A DNA stretch of 64,000 bases, taken from positions 124,001 through 188,000 of the forward strand of contig CAMPDV010000307.1 in NCBI GenBank assembly GCA_946699065.1. Reading direction: 5' to 3'. This DNA is from Loxodes magnus. Its lineage: Eukaryota > Ciliophora > Karyorelictea > Loxodida > Loxodidae. Positions 23,804-35,899 of this stretch are shown here, one piece after another (within the stretch, counting starts at the first letter, position 1; each line of letters opens with the position of its first letter). Made by a program: the position numbers and the translations under genes. The notes under the pieces are model-generated. The model was not told the DNA's origin. It saw only the letters and a program-made list of their open reading frames with translations, and ran no database searches.

Positions 23804-26350
23804 AAGTATGGATTTTAAATTTAGATAAAACAATTTAAAGAAATTAAATTTATCACATTTTATTAACTAATAAAAATATAAATATAATTTGTTAATTAAT
23901 GTATGCATTTTTTAAAATCTCATATCCAAATTTTATTTTATTTTATTAAATTGCTAAATTGAAATTTTATTAAGATTATAAATAAAAGAAAGCAAAACAT
24001 TCTAATTAAATAATTTTTAAATTTGGTAAAATTTTGATGTTTAATCTTTTAAATCAAGTATCTAATTTAAAATAGGCAATTTATTAATTAAAATGCAAAA
24101 ATATTTTTTAATTAGTTTTCTTTCATTTAATTTTTTTATAGTATGATAAATGAATAATAAAATTAAAGAAAATTAAAAATTTAAATTTATTTAAAAATCA
24201 TTAAAATTATGAGATATAAACTAATATAGTTATTTTATAAAGCTTTAACAAAATAAATACTAATCTCATAATGTATATTTATTCATCTTAATAAATTAGT
24301 ATATTGAAAATATTCTTAAACTATATCGTAGAAAATTTTAAAATTTTTTAAATAATTTATATTTTATTTAAGATGCATTTATGATATAAAAAATATTTTT
24401 ATGATGTTTTACTTTAATATTACACTATAATTTTCTTTAAAAATAATAAAGTTAAATAAAACTCTTTTCTAATCTAACTTATAAATTTTAGATGTCTTAA
24501 TATAATTTAATAAATTTTGATGGATTAGCTTAACATTTATATTGAATAAAATACAAATTTAAAATGTAAATTTAAAATAAATTTAGGATATTTTTAAGTA
24601 ACTTGGTTTGATTTTAATATAATTTTTATATGTTTTGAGAAAAAATCAGTTTAATTTAAAATGAAATACTTTAATTTAATTTTCATGATATATGTTATAC
24701 TTTTTAATGCTAATAAAAACAAAAAAATAGCCACTTTTTTAAATTTTTCAAAATAATTTATGAGAATTAACAAAATTTTAATCTTTATTTTTATTAAAAA
24801 AATAAAAATATCTTTAATTTAAATAATTTTTGAAAAAAATGTTATAAAGGTTTTATTTGGAATTAAAGTATATAAAATAATTTAGAAATTGTGTGTAATT
24901 TTATTTTTATAATTTTATTTTTATAATTTTATAGGCAAGTTATTTAAGAAAAAAACTTATTAAAAAAGACAAAATTAAAAAAAATAAAACACAAACTATA
25001 ATATAAAATTTAATTTAAAATAATAGTTTATTTTTTTATATATAAATAAAAATTTACAATTTTATAATTAACGGAAATAGGTGAAAATTAAAAAAAAATA
25101 ATAAAGCTGTAATCATAATTTTTATTCATAATTAGTTTAAAAGATTAAAAATATAAATAAATAAGGAACTTAAGCCTTATTTGATTTTATATTAAAAATT
25201 GGAAGAGTTTAATTAGAATAAGCTTATACCACTGAGGTAGATAAATTATATAATAGATATTAAAAAAACATATATATAACAAAAAATATAGTTGATCTTA
25301 TATTTTAAATAAATATAATATTTATGAAATTAATATAGAATTTAATTTCCACCTTAAAATATTACTTTTTTCACTTTTTAATAATAAATTTTAAAGCTTT
25401 TTCTCAATAATTTATATTTGAGAATTATTAATTTTATTTTTATTTTAGGATTGTTATATAAAAAAAATTTTGATAATTTTAGAATATTGAAAATAGAAAA
25501 AAATGTAAACTTATTTTTCATTTTAATGCTCAAAAAAGTCAAATTTAATTAATTTTAATTGTTAATTAAATTAGAATTCAAAAAATTAGCATCACTTTTT
25601 CTCGTATCTTTTTCTTTTATTTCTTAGTTTATTATAACTTTTTATAACTATAAATAAACATTTTTATGACTGTGTATGATTAAATCTAAGTAAATTTCAT
25701 AATACTAAATTAAATTAAAAATAATAAATACATTAAAAATAATATTTATACTATTAATGGAATTATTTAAAATTTATTCTTAAAAATATATAAAATTTAG
25801 CTCATCAAATAGTCAAATTATATTTACAATTTGCATTTAGCCAATTATTACTATAAAAAGAAAAAGAAAATTGCTTATAATGATTATTATATTTTAAATT
25901 GAATAAAATTTTAAAATCTTCTAAATTATATTCATTTCAAAGTTATCATTAATAAGTTATTTTATATTTATATTTTAGAGTAAATATAAAAATAGCTATA
26001 AAAATTAAAATAAATATTAAAAATATTAAAATAGAGTAATTGAACAAGTATATATGCATTAAATAAAAAAGTTTTGATATTAGTAATAATTTAAATAAGA
26101 ATGAAATTTAAAAATTATATTTAACAGCAAAAAAAAGTATAAACTTTAAATAATTTTAAAACTAAAAATATTAAAAAATGTATTGAAATTGTTAAAATAA
26201 AGTAAAAATTAATAAAATAATCGCAAACTTTTTTATTATAATAATAAAAAATTATATTATTCATTTTCGTTAAAAATAATTAAATAACAAAAATAATATA
26301 TTTTAATTATTTTCTAAATTAAAAAGTAATTATTATGATTAAGATATAAA
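23804..26350. other. Long A+T desert
   Basis: About 2.5 kb of very A+T-rich sequence with short homopolymer runs and small direct repeats (for example the ATTTTATTTTTATA pattern at 24898-24935). No gene, RNA or element edge seen. Confidence 0.45.
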
Positions 26351-27073
26351 ATGGCTTCTAAGAAATAACAGAACTTTGAACAAAACATTTAAACAGGAAA
26401 ATTCTCTAAAAAATAAAAAAACGAAATAATTACAATGAGTGAAAATGAGAAATATGATTGATATGACGAACATTAACCACTTGGAAATCCAGAACTAAAA
26501 AAACTTCCGACACAAACTCAAATAGAAATATTATCTAAGTCTTAAAAGAGTTTATGTTTAAAAATAGATACCTCACTGATAAAGTAGAAAAATTATAAAA
26601 ACTAATAACGTCTTTACTTGAGAAACAATATTAATCATCATAAGAAATAGAAGACAAACTGGAACAAAGAATTCTTTAAATTTAATAATAAATTCAGGTT
26701 ACGCCATTTTCGATTTAACAGAATTAATCAGATCCTATGGAAATAGAAAATGAAGCTTCAAATTAAAATAAACAGCAAACGTTTATTTAAAATAAGTAGT
26801 AAATTTAAATTAAATAAATGTTACTGGAATAATAGTTTAAAAGAAGAATAAAATGCTACGTGTGCAATAAATAACACCAATGAAAATACTGCTACTAACT
26901 AAGCGAAATTTAAAGAAAGAATAAATAAGATATTTTTAGAAAACTATTTAGGATATATCCAACATAAAGCGGAAAAATTTATAGAATTTTTTTTTAAAAT
27001 TCAAATCTTAATCCTTGGAGAAATAATTAGGAACGCTACATGCAAGATGAAAACTATTCAGAATATTAAATGA
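26351..27073 (+). pseudogene. ORF1/Gag-like protein of copy G
   Basis: MASKKQQNFEQNIQTGKF start, then MSENEKYD-TGA-YDEHQPLGNPE, a coiled coil and Gln-rich middle, a compact knuckle at 26854-26892 (CYVCNKQHQ-TGA-KYC, C-x2-C-x3-H-x4-C) and a basic tail ending at TGA 27071-27073. A base missing near 26545 relative to copy I shifts the frame in the coiled coil. Both internal TGA codons are also present in copy I. Confidence 0.55.
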
Positions 27074-27215
27074 TGGTGCGCTAATGAAGTGGTACACCGC
27101 CTAACTAAGCCTAGTAGAAATTCAAGACAAACTAATGGAGACAAGCTGATGGAATAGGTCAGATGGCTGACTACTATAAGGCTTTAACAAAGCTTTTTAA
27201 CTTTAACTTTAACTA
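26351..27215 (+). mobile_element. ORF1-only retroposon, copy G
   Basis: Closely matches copy I at 45843-46715 from the ATG onward and not upstream of it, so the 5' end lies within a few bases of the ATG. The 3' end is a GC-richer trailer (27060-27190) finishing in AACTTT repeats (27196-27215) that vary between the two copies. I could not define a convincing target duplication; an 8-9 bp ATATAAAA-like match exists at both ends. Confidence 0.65.
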
Positions 27216-27475
27216 TATAAAATATCAAAAATATCAGTAATTTATATAAAATTTAAATAAAGAATATTTATTTTATATATATATGTTTAAAAATGAACCT
27301 TTAATTAGCACTTTAAATTAAATAGATATAAAATTAATCATAAATATATAATTTAAATTTTTTTTATAATTATGATAAACTGCTACAAATTACTTAAAAA
27401 ATTATTTTCATTTTATACATTGCAAGAATTTTTATTTATGTAATAAGCAATTTTAGATAAATTATAATTTAATAG

Positions 27476-28160
27476 AAATAATAATATAAACTTAAAGTTA
27501 GTAAATTTTGCATTCCCTGGGATTTCAACCAGTTCCTGAGTATGGATTTTTAGCGTGACCGCATACCACGACCTTTTTTGAAAGTGAGTGGCTACCACTA
27601 TTTATTTTCATGAGGACGTACAGGAATTTTTTGCTTGTAAATGCCTGTCTATGCTATCCATAATTTAATAACTTTCATATTCTTCTCTACTCTTTTTAAT
27701 TTAAATTCTTTAATTTTAAGCAGTTTCATAATAGATGTTGAGGAGATTGGTAAAGTCGAAATTTTTTTAATAGTTATTATTTCAGATTTTTTTAAGAATA
27801 ATTTTTTTCTATTTTTTCTAATCTTTGAATGATATTGTTTTCAATTATTTGAATTTCTTTTGATCTAATTTCTAAATTTGTGATAAAGTCTTTTCTATGC
27901 CAATTTTCGAGTTTAAATTAAAGCTCTATTTAGATTAAAACCAAAGTTGCTCTTCTGTTACAAGTTAATTCTCAATAAGCCAAATTTTTAAGGATTTCCA
28001 TTTCTTTGTTCTACACATATATATTTACTTCCAGTTCTCGTATTTACATACTTTGATTAAAATAGTATCTTCTTACCTGAATTTACTTTTTTCATTTCTT
28101 AAATCATTTTTTAGACCTCTTCAGGAATTTAATTCTTAGATTCCTCAGTTAAGATCTTTT
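27476..28160 (-). mobile_element. Retroposon copy C, 5'-truncated, decayed
   Basis: Matches copies B, D and E along the 3' half: TAA tail near 27480-27492, KLWIAQTGIYKQKIPVRP and LTFKKGRGMR from 27540-27670, and TEEQLWFQSKQS near 27940. The zinc knuckle is ruined and the 5' end is missing or too diverged to follow. No target duplication found. Where B and D have TGA after TEEQL this copy has TGG (27941-27943). Where D and E have TGA before IT/IA it also has TGG (27658-27660). Short ORFs at 27413-27598 and 27641-27832 are shadows. Confidence 0.6.
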
Positions 28161-28444
28161 CGATCATTATAAAGATTAAATAAGATTATAGTAAAAGATT
28201 CAACCAGATAATTATTTTTAAATCTTAATGCATTTTAAAATTTTATTTCTATATTTTATTTTATATCTATTTTAATTTGAGATAAAAGGCAGAGTTTCAA
28301 AATTTATTTTAGCTTTTATTAATTACAAAAATTATAAGAAATTGTAAATTTAGTTAAATGAATAAATTAAAGATAAATTTTAAAAGCTAAATTTTTTTTG
28401 TTGTTGAAATCATTCAAAATAATTTGAAGATAGATGATCAAAAT
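28161..28444. other. Spacer
   Basis: A+T-rich; nothing recognised. Confidence 0.3.
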
Positions 28445-29203
28445 ATGACATAATCGTTCTATCAATCATCAAAATATAGAAAAATCGTTTAAAATAACTT
28501 TACTTTATTTGACTCTTGAAAAAATTTTATTTCTAAATCTCAAAGAAATCCTGCCTCGATATGTTGCTATTCTGGTCGAGAATTAGAAAAACCTTAAGTC
28601 ATTACTGAAATCATAAATAATTTTTTATTTAGAATAATTTAACAGTATTATTTGATATAATAATTGAATTATCCTCTAACTTCTTCTAACTCTATCCTTC
28701 GGACTGACTCACAAGATATTGAGAAAGAAGATGATCAATTTTGATTTTAATACGGTAAAAATAAGAAAATATGAACAAAGAGACAGGTGAAGCTAGAGCA
28801 TTACTAGACTTTTATTAAGAATAAAATTTGGTTTCTTTTATTTATCTTGGTGAAATCAATAAAGGTGGAACTACGTTAATTAATGAATTTATTTGTTTAA
28901 TTATTAAGATAATAATTAAAATAAGAAAAAAGTTAAGATAATATTAAATTTATACATTAAAAATATATATTTATTAAAAAAAGCATAATTATAAAGTTTA
29001 ATATACCTTATTAAAGTAGTAAAATATTGAAATGTAAACACTATTTTAAATCTTAAATAATTATAATTGCTTAATATAATAAAAATATATAATATATAAA
29101 GAAAAATAAATTTATTTAAGATTAAAATGAAAAAATACAAAGTAAATTCTATAGAAAGAAGTAGAGCTAAATATAATTAATAAAATGTGTATTTTAATAT
29201 TGA
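28445..29203 (+). CDS. Small unknown protein gene
   Basis: ATG at 28445; the frame runs to TGA at 29201-29203, but base composition becomes low-complexity after about 28870, so the true end may lie near there. Protein-like stretches: SSKYRKIVQNNFTLFDS-TGA-KNF, NPASICCYSGRELEKPQ, SNSILRTDSQDIEKEDD, then QF-TGA-FQYGKNKKI-TGA-TKRQVKLEHY and KNKIWFLLF. Three internal TGA codons all stand in contexts where an aromatic residue would be natural; one TGG is present. GC is raised over 28540-28830. I do not recognise the family. It could be a remnant of a longer gene. Confidence 0.4.
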
Positions 29204-30429
29204 TAATTATAATTATAAGAACGTTAATTTAGAAGAATACCTTATATTAAAATGAATAAATTTAAAGCAAATTTTGCAAAAAATAAATTTTTTAATAGTT
29301 GGAATATAGGTAATATTAAAAGTAAATTCTATAAAAAGATATATTAAATTAAATTAAATTAAATTAAAAATACTAAAATGGAAATAAAAAACTAAATATA
29401 ATTTAGCAAATAGTATGAAATTATTAAAAATAAAATAAAGAAAGTTTAAATTGATAATTTAAGAAAAATTTATTAAAAATTCTTCAAAAATAAAAATATT
29501 TTATTAGAAATAAAAAGATTTAATATATCTACCTAAATAATTTATATTTATAAAAAAAAATTAATTTAATTCAAGCAAAAGTAATTTATTTTCTGTATAT
29601 TTTATAATATAAAATTTATTTATGAATCAATAGAAGAGAAATATAAGCTTAATTATCTGTTTTTATAGATTATGTATTTAAAAATAAAAATAGAAGGTAT
29701 TTAAGATGAAATAAAATAAAATCACTTAGATGTAAAATCAATTTGTGAAACTCTTTCTGTCAGTTTAAAATTATGAAATAAATATTCAATTTTAACAAAT
29801 ACTTATACTGTTAATTATAATTATATTTAAATCAAATATAAAATCTTCATTACTTTAATTTATTTAAGAGATTATTTATAAAATATTGTAAACTAAAATA
29901 AAAAAATGCATTGTAATTACCCAATCCGTTTATAAAATAAGTATATAACCAAAAAATATTATACAAACAATGGGAAAAGACAGTTATTAAAATTTTTTGA
30001 CAATTTTATTCTATTAAATATTATTTTCTTAATTACTCTTGCTTATTCATATAATAAATTTTATCTAAATAAATTTAAATCCAATTTATAAGGAATAATT
30101 TCAAAAAAAGTTTTGAATAAAGCATCTTATAATTTTTATTAAAATAAATTAAAATAAGTAAATTTAAGGGTATTTTTTAAATTATATATAAAGAAAAATA
30201 TGAAAAATAAAGTAGAAATATTTAAAATTTTAGTTTAAATAGTTTTTTATTTAAAGAAGAGAATATGTTTAATTTTAATTTAATCATAAATTTAATTTAA
30301 TTTAAAGTTCAGAAGTTCTCATCTCTAGTTTTACTGCATCAGCTACTTCTCAAAACTTTATAATCTTTTTTTAGAATTTTCTAATACTTATTAGTAATGT
30401 TCAGATCCTATTGCCCAACTAACCTCTTT
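29204..30429. other. A+T-rich spacer with a short AAATT microsatellite
   Basis: No gene seen. A run of AAATT units lies at about 29345-29370. The last 130 bases read as a continuation of the gene at 30430 if its TGA is read through. Confidence 0.4.
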
Positions 30430-30432
30430 TCA
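30295..30432 (-). other. Possible read-through extension of the otubain-RING gene
   Basis: Past the TGA at 30430 the same frame reads KEVSWAIGSEHYQQVLENS and KKRLQSFEKQLMQQNQR before the next TGA near 30320. It is charged, helical and unlike the flanking low-complexity DNA. If TGA is Trp the protein would be about 38 residues longer. Confidence 0.35.
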
Positions 30433-32625
30433 TTGTAAAATTTTTAAACAGAACTAACATGTAATATACCCTCCATATTCGTTTTCGTTTAAAACAAATA
30501 AACCGTTTGTATATGTTTCTATAAATTTGAACAAACAAACTTTACAGGTGACCTCTTGGCAATGAAGAACTAATTTCTCAGTACACTATCCATCACATCC
30601 TTAAAAACCACAAACATAATTATCTAAATCTATTTTATTCTAACTTTATTATTATTCCAATCTTTTATTTGATTCTTATAATTTTTGCTCAAACAACTCG
30701 TTTCCCAAAATTTACTTTACTTTCTTAAGCTCAATTTCAGTATTACAAATAGTACAATTAAGTTCTTTATTTCCTTTCTCATTTTCTAAAGTGATGATTA
30801 ATCCATTTGTCTTTTCATTCAGTAAATTAGTAATGCAAAATCTACAAAAAATATGATTGCAAGTTAATTCTATGGTGTCTTAGAATTGAATGTTTTTATT
30901 ACAAATTTAACATTATAATCTTAAACTTACATTTTATAACTCTTAATTTAAAAAATAATCACCTTCAATCTAAAATTATTACTCATTTTCGGGCTTTTTA
31001 TCATTATTTTATCCTAATTAAACTTGAATTTCACTTTAATTTTTTTAATTTGCTTTTTTATTTTCCTCTACTTTAATATTTTGAAGAATTTGATTATTTA
31101 AGTTTAAGTTTTCTTCTTTATGTATCTATTTTTCTTACTATGGATAGTTCTTCTAATCTACTTGAAATTCTTGTTAAAATTGAATGATTTCAATCTTAGG
31201 AAATATTTATTGCTAAATCTCATTTAAAGTATAAAAAGGAAATTGAGGAATTATATTTTTGCTAATCTATATTTATTTCATGCTAGTTCATAAATCCAGT
31301 TGAGAGTCAAATCCATCAGTTTACGAAATTATCTTTTTATAGATAAGATTATAACTTCCATTCTTGTATAAAACTTAAATATTAGCACAAAACCCTTAAG
31401 TCTTCATTTTACTTATATCATATGGTAAATTCTGGTTAGCATCTAGTTATATAATTTCAATATTCAAACTCAAAACTATTTACAGAATACCTAGACAAAT
31501 TCCTTCTGCTTCATATCCTACTTAAAGTGTATTTTGGAGTAATTTCTAAAAAGGAATTTAGGAATAAGTTTGGAAGATCACTTTATGTGCTTCTAAATAA
31601 TTAGCTGTAAGAGTTCTCATTTCCCATACAACAACATCATCAGTTTAATTAATATTTTCTTAAATTTATTATTCTATAAATTAGTAAATTTGAGTGCTTT
31701 CTTATAGCTTTTATTCTTTTAGAGAATATAATAAACTTATAAATTTTTATCTTAATCTAATATTTCCATTTCCTTTTCTAACTTAGTAATATCCTTGAGC
31801 TTTCTCAAATTTTTCTATAAAGAAAAGAAAATCTTAACTAGGAGTTGAAGGTCTTATTAAATGTTCTAAATATGAGAGTCCAATAACTCTATAAAAACTG
31901 TTTCCATCATTTTTTGCCGTTCTAAAGGCATCGTAATCTCTTTGAAGTTTGTTCTTTGATTCGGAAGATAAAAATTATTAGTTCTACTATATTAGTATAT
32001 TTAAATAGATTCTTTTACTAATTCTTTAGTCATTTACTATTTCTAAGTTTTGCAAACGTATTTAAACTTACTATTCTTCAAATTAATTTTGTTTATTTTA
32101 TTATCTTTCAAGTTACTAAGCTTGATAATTCATTTGTTAGAAATTAGAATGCTAAGAAATTAAGGAATTTTATGAGGAAATATCTTTGATGAGAGCTTAA
32201 TTATTTGAAGAATGACTTAAGTATTATTAGGGAGTTTTTTATAACTAATTGAAAGATTAATCTTAGTTTTGCTCCTTAAACATTTCCATTTGACTAATTA
32301 CTTATTGAACTGAAACAGAACGTTTTGGTTAAACAATGCTAGCTGTAAATTCGAAATTAATGTTTTCTTATCTAAAAGCAGTAGCTTGATTTTAATTATC
32401 TGCTTTCTATTAATATATTTAATTTTGCGGATATCTAAAATTATTTATGCTTAATTACGTTTGCTCATTTTCCGGTAAAAGTTTATAAATTGAATTATCT
32501 TTTAGCTTATCTTAAGATTTTTTTTCTTCTTAATCTTTTTGAGTGCTTTCAATTTTCGAATTTTCTGATTTAAATATACTATTAAATTTCGATATTTAGC
32601 TCTGTAATTATTAATTTTACACCAT
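30430..32625 (-). CDS. Pseudo-otubain domain fused to RING and IBR-like zinc domains
   Basis: ATG at 32625 to TGA at 30430-30432: 732 codons in one frame with a single internal TGA (codon 446, 31288-31290), about twelve fewer than chance. Residues 1-220 are Gln/Asn/Ser-rich. Residues about 225-430 match the otubain (peptidase C65) deubiquitinase fold: AKNDGNSFYRVIGLSYLEHL, a helical insert, VVVWEMRTLTANYLEAH, and NGSYNLIYKK. The catalytic Cys of DGNC is Ser243, and the catalytic His of the GHYDILYK-type motif is Ser424, so it should be inactive as a protease. Residues 572-627 form a RING (C572, C575, C589, H591, C594, C597, C624, C627). Residues 672-726 carry further paired Cys (C672, C677, C681, H688, C689, C694, C697, C723, C726), IBR-like. 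An RBR-type E3 ligase role is inferred. Confidence 0.8.
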
Positions 32626-32702
32626 GCTTTATTCTAATTAAAACTAAATTTATTTATATTAAAATTATTAATTTTAAACCTCTAGTTCAAGTTAATTTAT
32701 AT

Positions 32703-33131
32703 AAGCTTTCTACTTTTGGACTTCTGAATCTAATAGCTATCTTTAATTTTCTAAGACTTATTTTTCCTCTTTAATATAATTTTACTACTCTTATATTTTT
32801 TACTATTTTTGTGAATTTATTTCTATGTTTTTTCCTTTTAGTTCTTATTAGAGCAATTAATATTAATTTAATAAGCTATTATTTCTCTCTTCCTTTTCTT
32901 ATATATGGGTTTTTAGCTATAGGTATTATTATTCTAGCTGCTTTATCTGAAATTCTAACTAATTTATTTTATTTTCTTATTACTAATTTTATTATTTTAA
33001 CTATTAGTTTTCGTTTTTTAGCTTATTGTTTAAAACTTAATGTAGGTTATTTTCTTGTAATCAATCCTATTGAATTTATATTAAATCAACAAGTACTTTA
33101 TTCTAATATTATTGAACTTACTCTTTATTAA
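32703..33131 (+). pseudogene. Hydrophobic frame with organelle-like codon use (possible mitochondrial insertion)
   Basis: A plus-strand frame from about 32703 to TAA at 33129-33131 is open in the standard code except for one TAA at about 32769. It encodes almost continuous membrane segments (LIYGFLAIGIIILAALSEI, NLFYFLITNFIILTISF, VGYFLVINPIEFILNQQ). Codons end in T or A with TTA, TTT and ATT dominating, and Gln is CAA, unlike the TAA/TAG-rich nuclear genes around it. Just downstream, 33154-33300 holds further membrane-like pieces in shifted frames, with tandem TGA readable as Trp. This fits a decayed piece of mitochondrial DNA, but I cannot name the subunit. It lies head to head with the otubain-RING gene. 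Confidence 0.35.
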
Positions 33132-33300
33132 ATTGTTGGCAAATTTAAAATGGGGCTTTGGTTTAACTGATGATTCTTAGGTATATTTTCTTTAGTTATT
33201 TGCTACTAATCTTTCATATTTTACTGACTCTGGAAACTTTGCATCCTCTTGTCCTAATCTATTTATGGCCAGACCTGGTATTATTACTGTTATTCTTTTA

Positions 33301-34869
33301 TAAAATTTTGATTAAAAGTATTTTAATTTGTAGTCTCTAGATAGGTAAATACTTTGGAAGGATCATTTTGATTTATCTAAAATAAAAAGTTACTGCTTAT
33401 GATTATTAACTCTTGTCTTTTTCAGTTCAAATTTTTAAAGCAAATTATAAATTTTAGTCAGTTAGTATATTTAAATTAATACAAGACTTAACTGGGCATT
33501 TGAAAAATTATTCTATAGGCTTTTTATCCAATTTAGGCTTAAACTGCTAAGAAAGTAAGGAGTTGAATATGCACTCATCACATAATTAATGTATGCAAGT
33601 GAGAATAAATTCAGAGTTTTTGGGAAATTTCTTGCAATTATTGCAATTAGCTTATTACTAGTACATAGGACGTATTTATTATTATTAAGCTTTTTTAATG
33701 CTTAAATATGTGAAAATAAATTAGTTATTTTATAATTATTAACTAAAGAATTTATTTAATTATAACTTTACTATCTTATATCTTTTTTACTTTATAAGAA
33801 AGGTTTGTTTAATAAGAAATATTCTATGTATTTATTCTAAAATAAATTTAGATACTCCTTTTTCATTTCTTAGAAATTTATTCTATTAGAATGTAAGAAA
33901 ATTATTGAAAATCACGTTTTTTCGTTAAATTAAAATGGAAAATTAAGGAAAATATTTTTCATATTAACATAAATTTCTTAAATTTTGAGTTTTATTTTTG
34001 AAAATAATTTTTTTAATTCTTTTATGAAAATTAATAAAGGGAAATTATATTAATATAGTATAAATTAGGTTAAATATGAACCTTTGATATGAGAAAAATT
34101 ATGCTTATATTTTATTATTTTAACTTAAAAATTTTGAACTAGTTTAAAAGTACCTTTTGTCAGTTAGTAATTTTTATGTAATAAACTGAAGAAGAGAGAA
34201 TGCTGATTTGCTTTTTTAAGACTAGAAATTCTCGCAATTAAAGATGTCTTTAAAGTCTTTAAGTTAAAATTAATTAATTAATATTTTAAACATTCAAAAG
34301 AAAAATTTAAATTTAAATTTTTTTTCTTATATTAATGATTATTTTCATTCTAACTATTTATTTATTTTTTATTAAACAAATTTAATTTTTAATTTTTAAA
34401 TTTGTATTTAAATATTTTTACTTTAATTTATTCATGTAAAATAAAAGATTTATACTTAAAAGGTATAATCTGGTAATCTTTTGTTTTATCTATTTCAATT
34501 GCACGAAATTAATGTTAGAAATCTTAACACCAGTTAACTTTAATTTCAAAATACAATTATTTCTTGTTCCTTTAAGTATTTTTATTTTACATTGAAACTT
34601 TCAGATCTTAAATTAAAAAAATTTTAACTATTTAACCATAACTATTACTTCAAAATGCTTTTACTATATAAAACTATTTAAATTTTAATTTTTAATAAGC
34701 AAGATCATTAATGAAAGTCAAATTATTTATATAGTTATTAATTTTTTTAATTTTTAAATATCAAAAACAAAATGAAAGTAACCTTTAAATTTTAGAATTT
34801 TTAATTTTATTAAAAAAGTATAAAATTAAATAATGTTTATGATTATAATTAACTAAGATTCTAATTTTT
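33301..34869. other. A+T-rich spacer
   Basis: No gene recognised. The part up to about 33670 is slightly richer in GC and may belong to the same inserted piece as 32703-33300. Confidence 0.3.
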
Positions 34870-34886
34870 ATATTAATTATTAATCA

Positions 34887-35035
34887 TTAAAATAAATGTT
34901 CGCCTTCTGGCTTAATTGAAGTTTTAAATGTATAATATCTCCTTTCTTGCATGTTCGTTCCTTGCATTGTTCTTTTTCCTTGATTTCTCTCTTTTGAATA
35001 ATCTGAGTTTTGAAATTTTTTCCAAATTTACCCAT
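34887..35035 (-). pseudogene. Short basic coding remnant
   Basis: From an ATG at 35035 the minus strand reads MGKFGKNFKTQIIQKREI, KEKEQCKERTCKKGDII and HLKLQLSQKANIY, then falls into low-complexity DNA. Only this stretch is GC-enriched. The Cys pair and basic character recall the tails of the ORF1 proteins, but there is no knuckle. Unknown. Confidence 0.25.
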
Positions 35036-35899
35036 TTTCGATGGGATGTAATTTTTATATTAGAAGATAAATTTACTTTATTTACTTAAAATTTTATTTT
35101 TATATTAATTTTTATTTAATTATGTATATTTTCTTCTTTTAAGCAATTAAATATTTTATAGATACAAGTATATATTTTAGCATTTAAATCCATGAAATAA
35201 ACTTTAAATTTTGTTTGATTTTTTTGCTAATATTTTGCTTTTCTTTTTTATTAATAAAATGAATGAAAATAATTTTAATATTTATATTAATTATATTGAA
35301 ATCGTATGATAAATTAATGAGAATATAAAAGTTTCAATATTTTAATATTTCTAGATATATCTGCAATATATCTATAATATCTATAATCTAAGCTATAAAT
35401 ATTACAAGAATTCTCAATATAAAAGTTTATTATCGTCTATCAACCAATTAAATAAATTATCAAAATAAATTAATTACAGTTATACTAAAATTTACCTTCA
35501 ATATAATTTTAATTATTTAAAATTAATATATTCAATTAATATATTTATATTTGCTATTTTTATTATACACATCTTTAATTATTGATCTTTACATTCTAAA
35601 TCATTTTAAACTATATTTAAATTAACTAAGGTTTAATTATTAAAAAAGAATAATTAATTCATTTTATTTAAAAGATTATTTAATTTAAATTAGAATATAA
35701 TTTTAATGATTTTTCAATATTTTTAATTTTTATTTATTTTTTAATAATTTTAATATTTCATCTTAAATTTTTCTTATTACTTATTGATATAATTTTTTTT
35801 CATAACATAATATAGCATAATTTATTATAGTGGTTTAACCTTTTTTTTATCACTTATTAGTTTGTTAGTATATTGTTTAAGAATAATTATTCACTTAAA
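35036..35899. other. A+T-rich spacer
   Basis: No gene or RNA recognised. Confidence 0.4.

Noticed and set aside
30413-30427. Match to the Tetrahymena chromosome breakage sequence
   Set aside because: CCAACTAACCTCTTT matches the 15-base consensus at 12 positions with a change inside the core, and it overlaps the stop region of the otubain-RING gene; likely chance.
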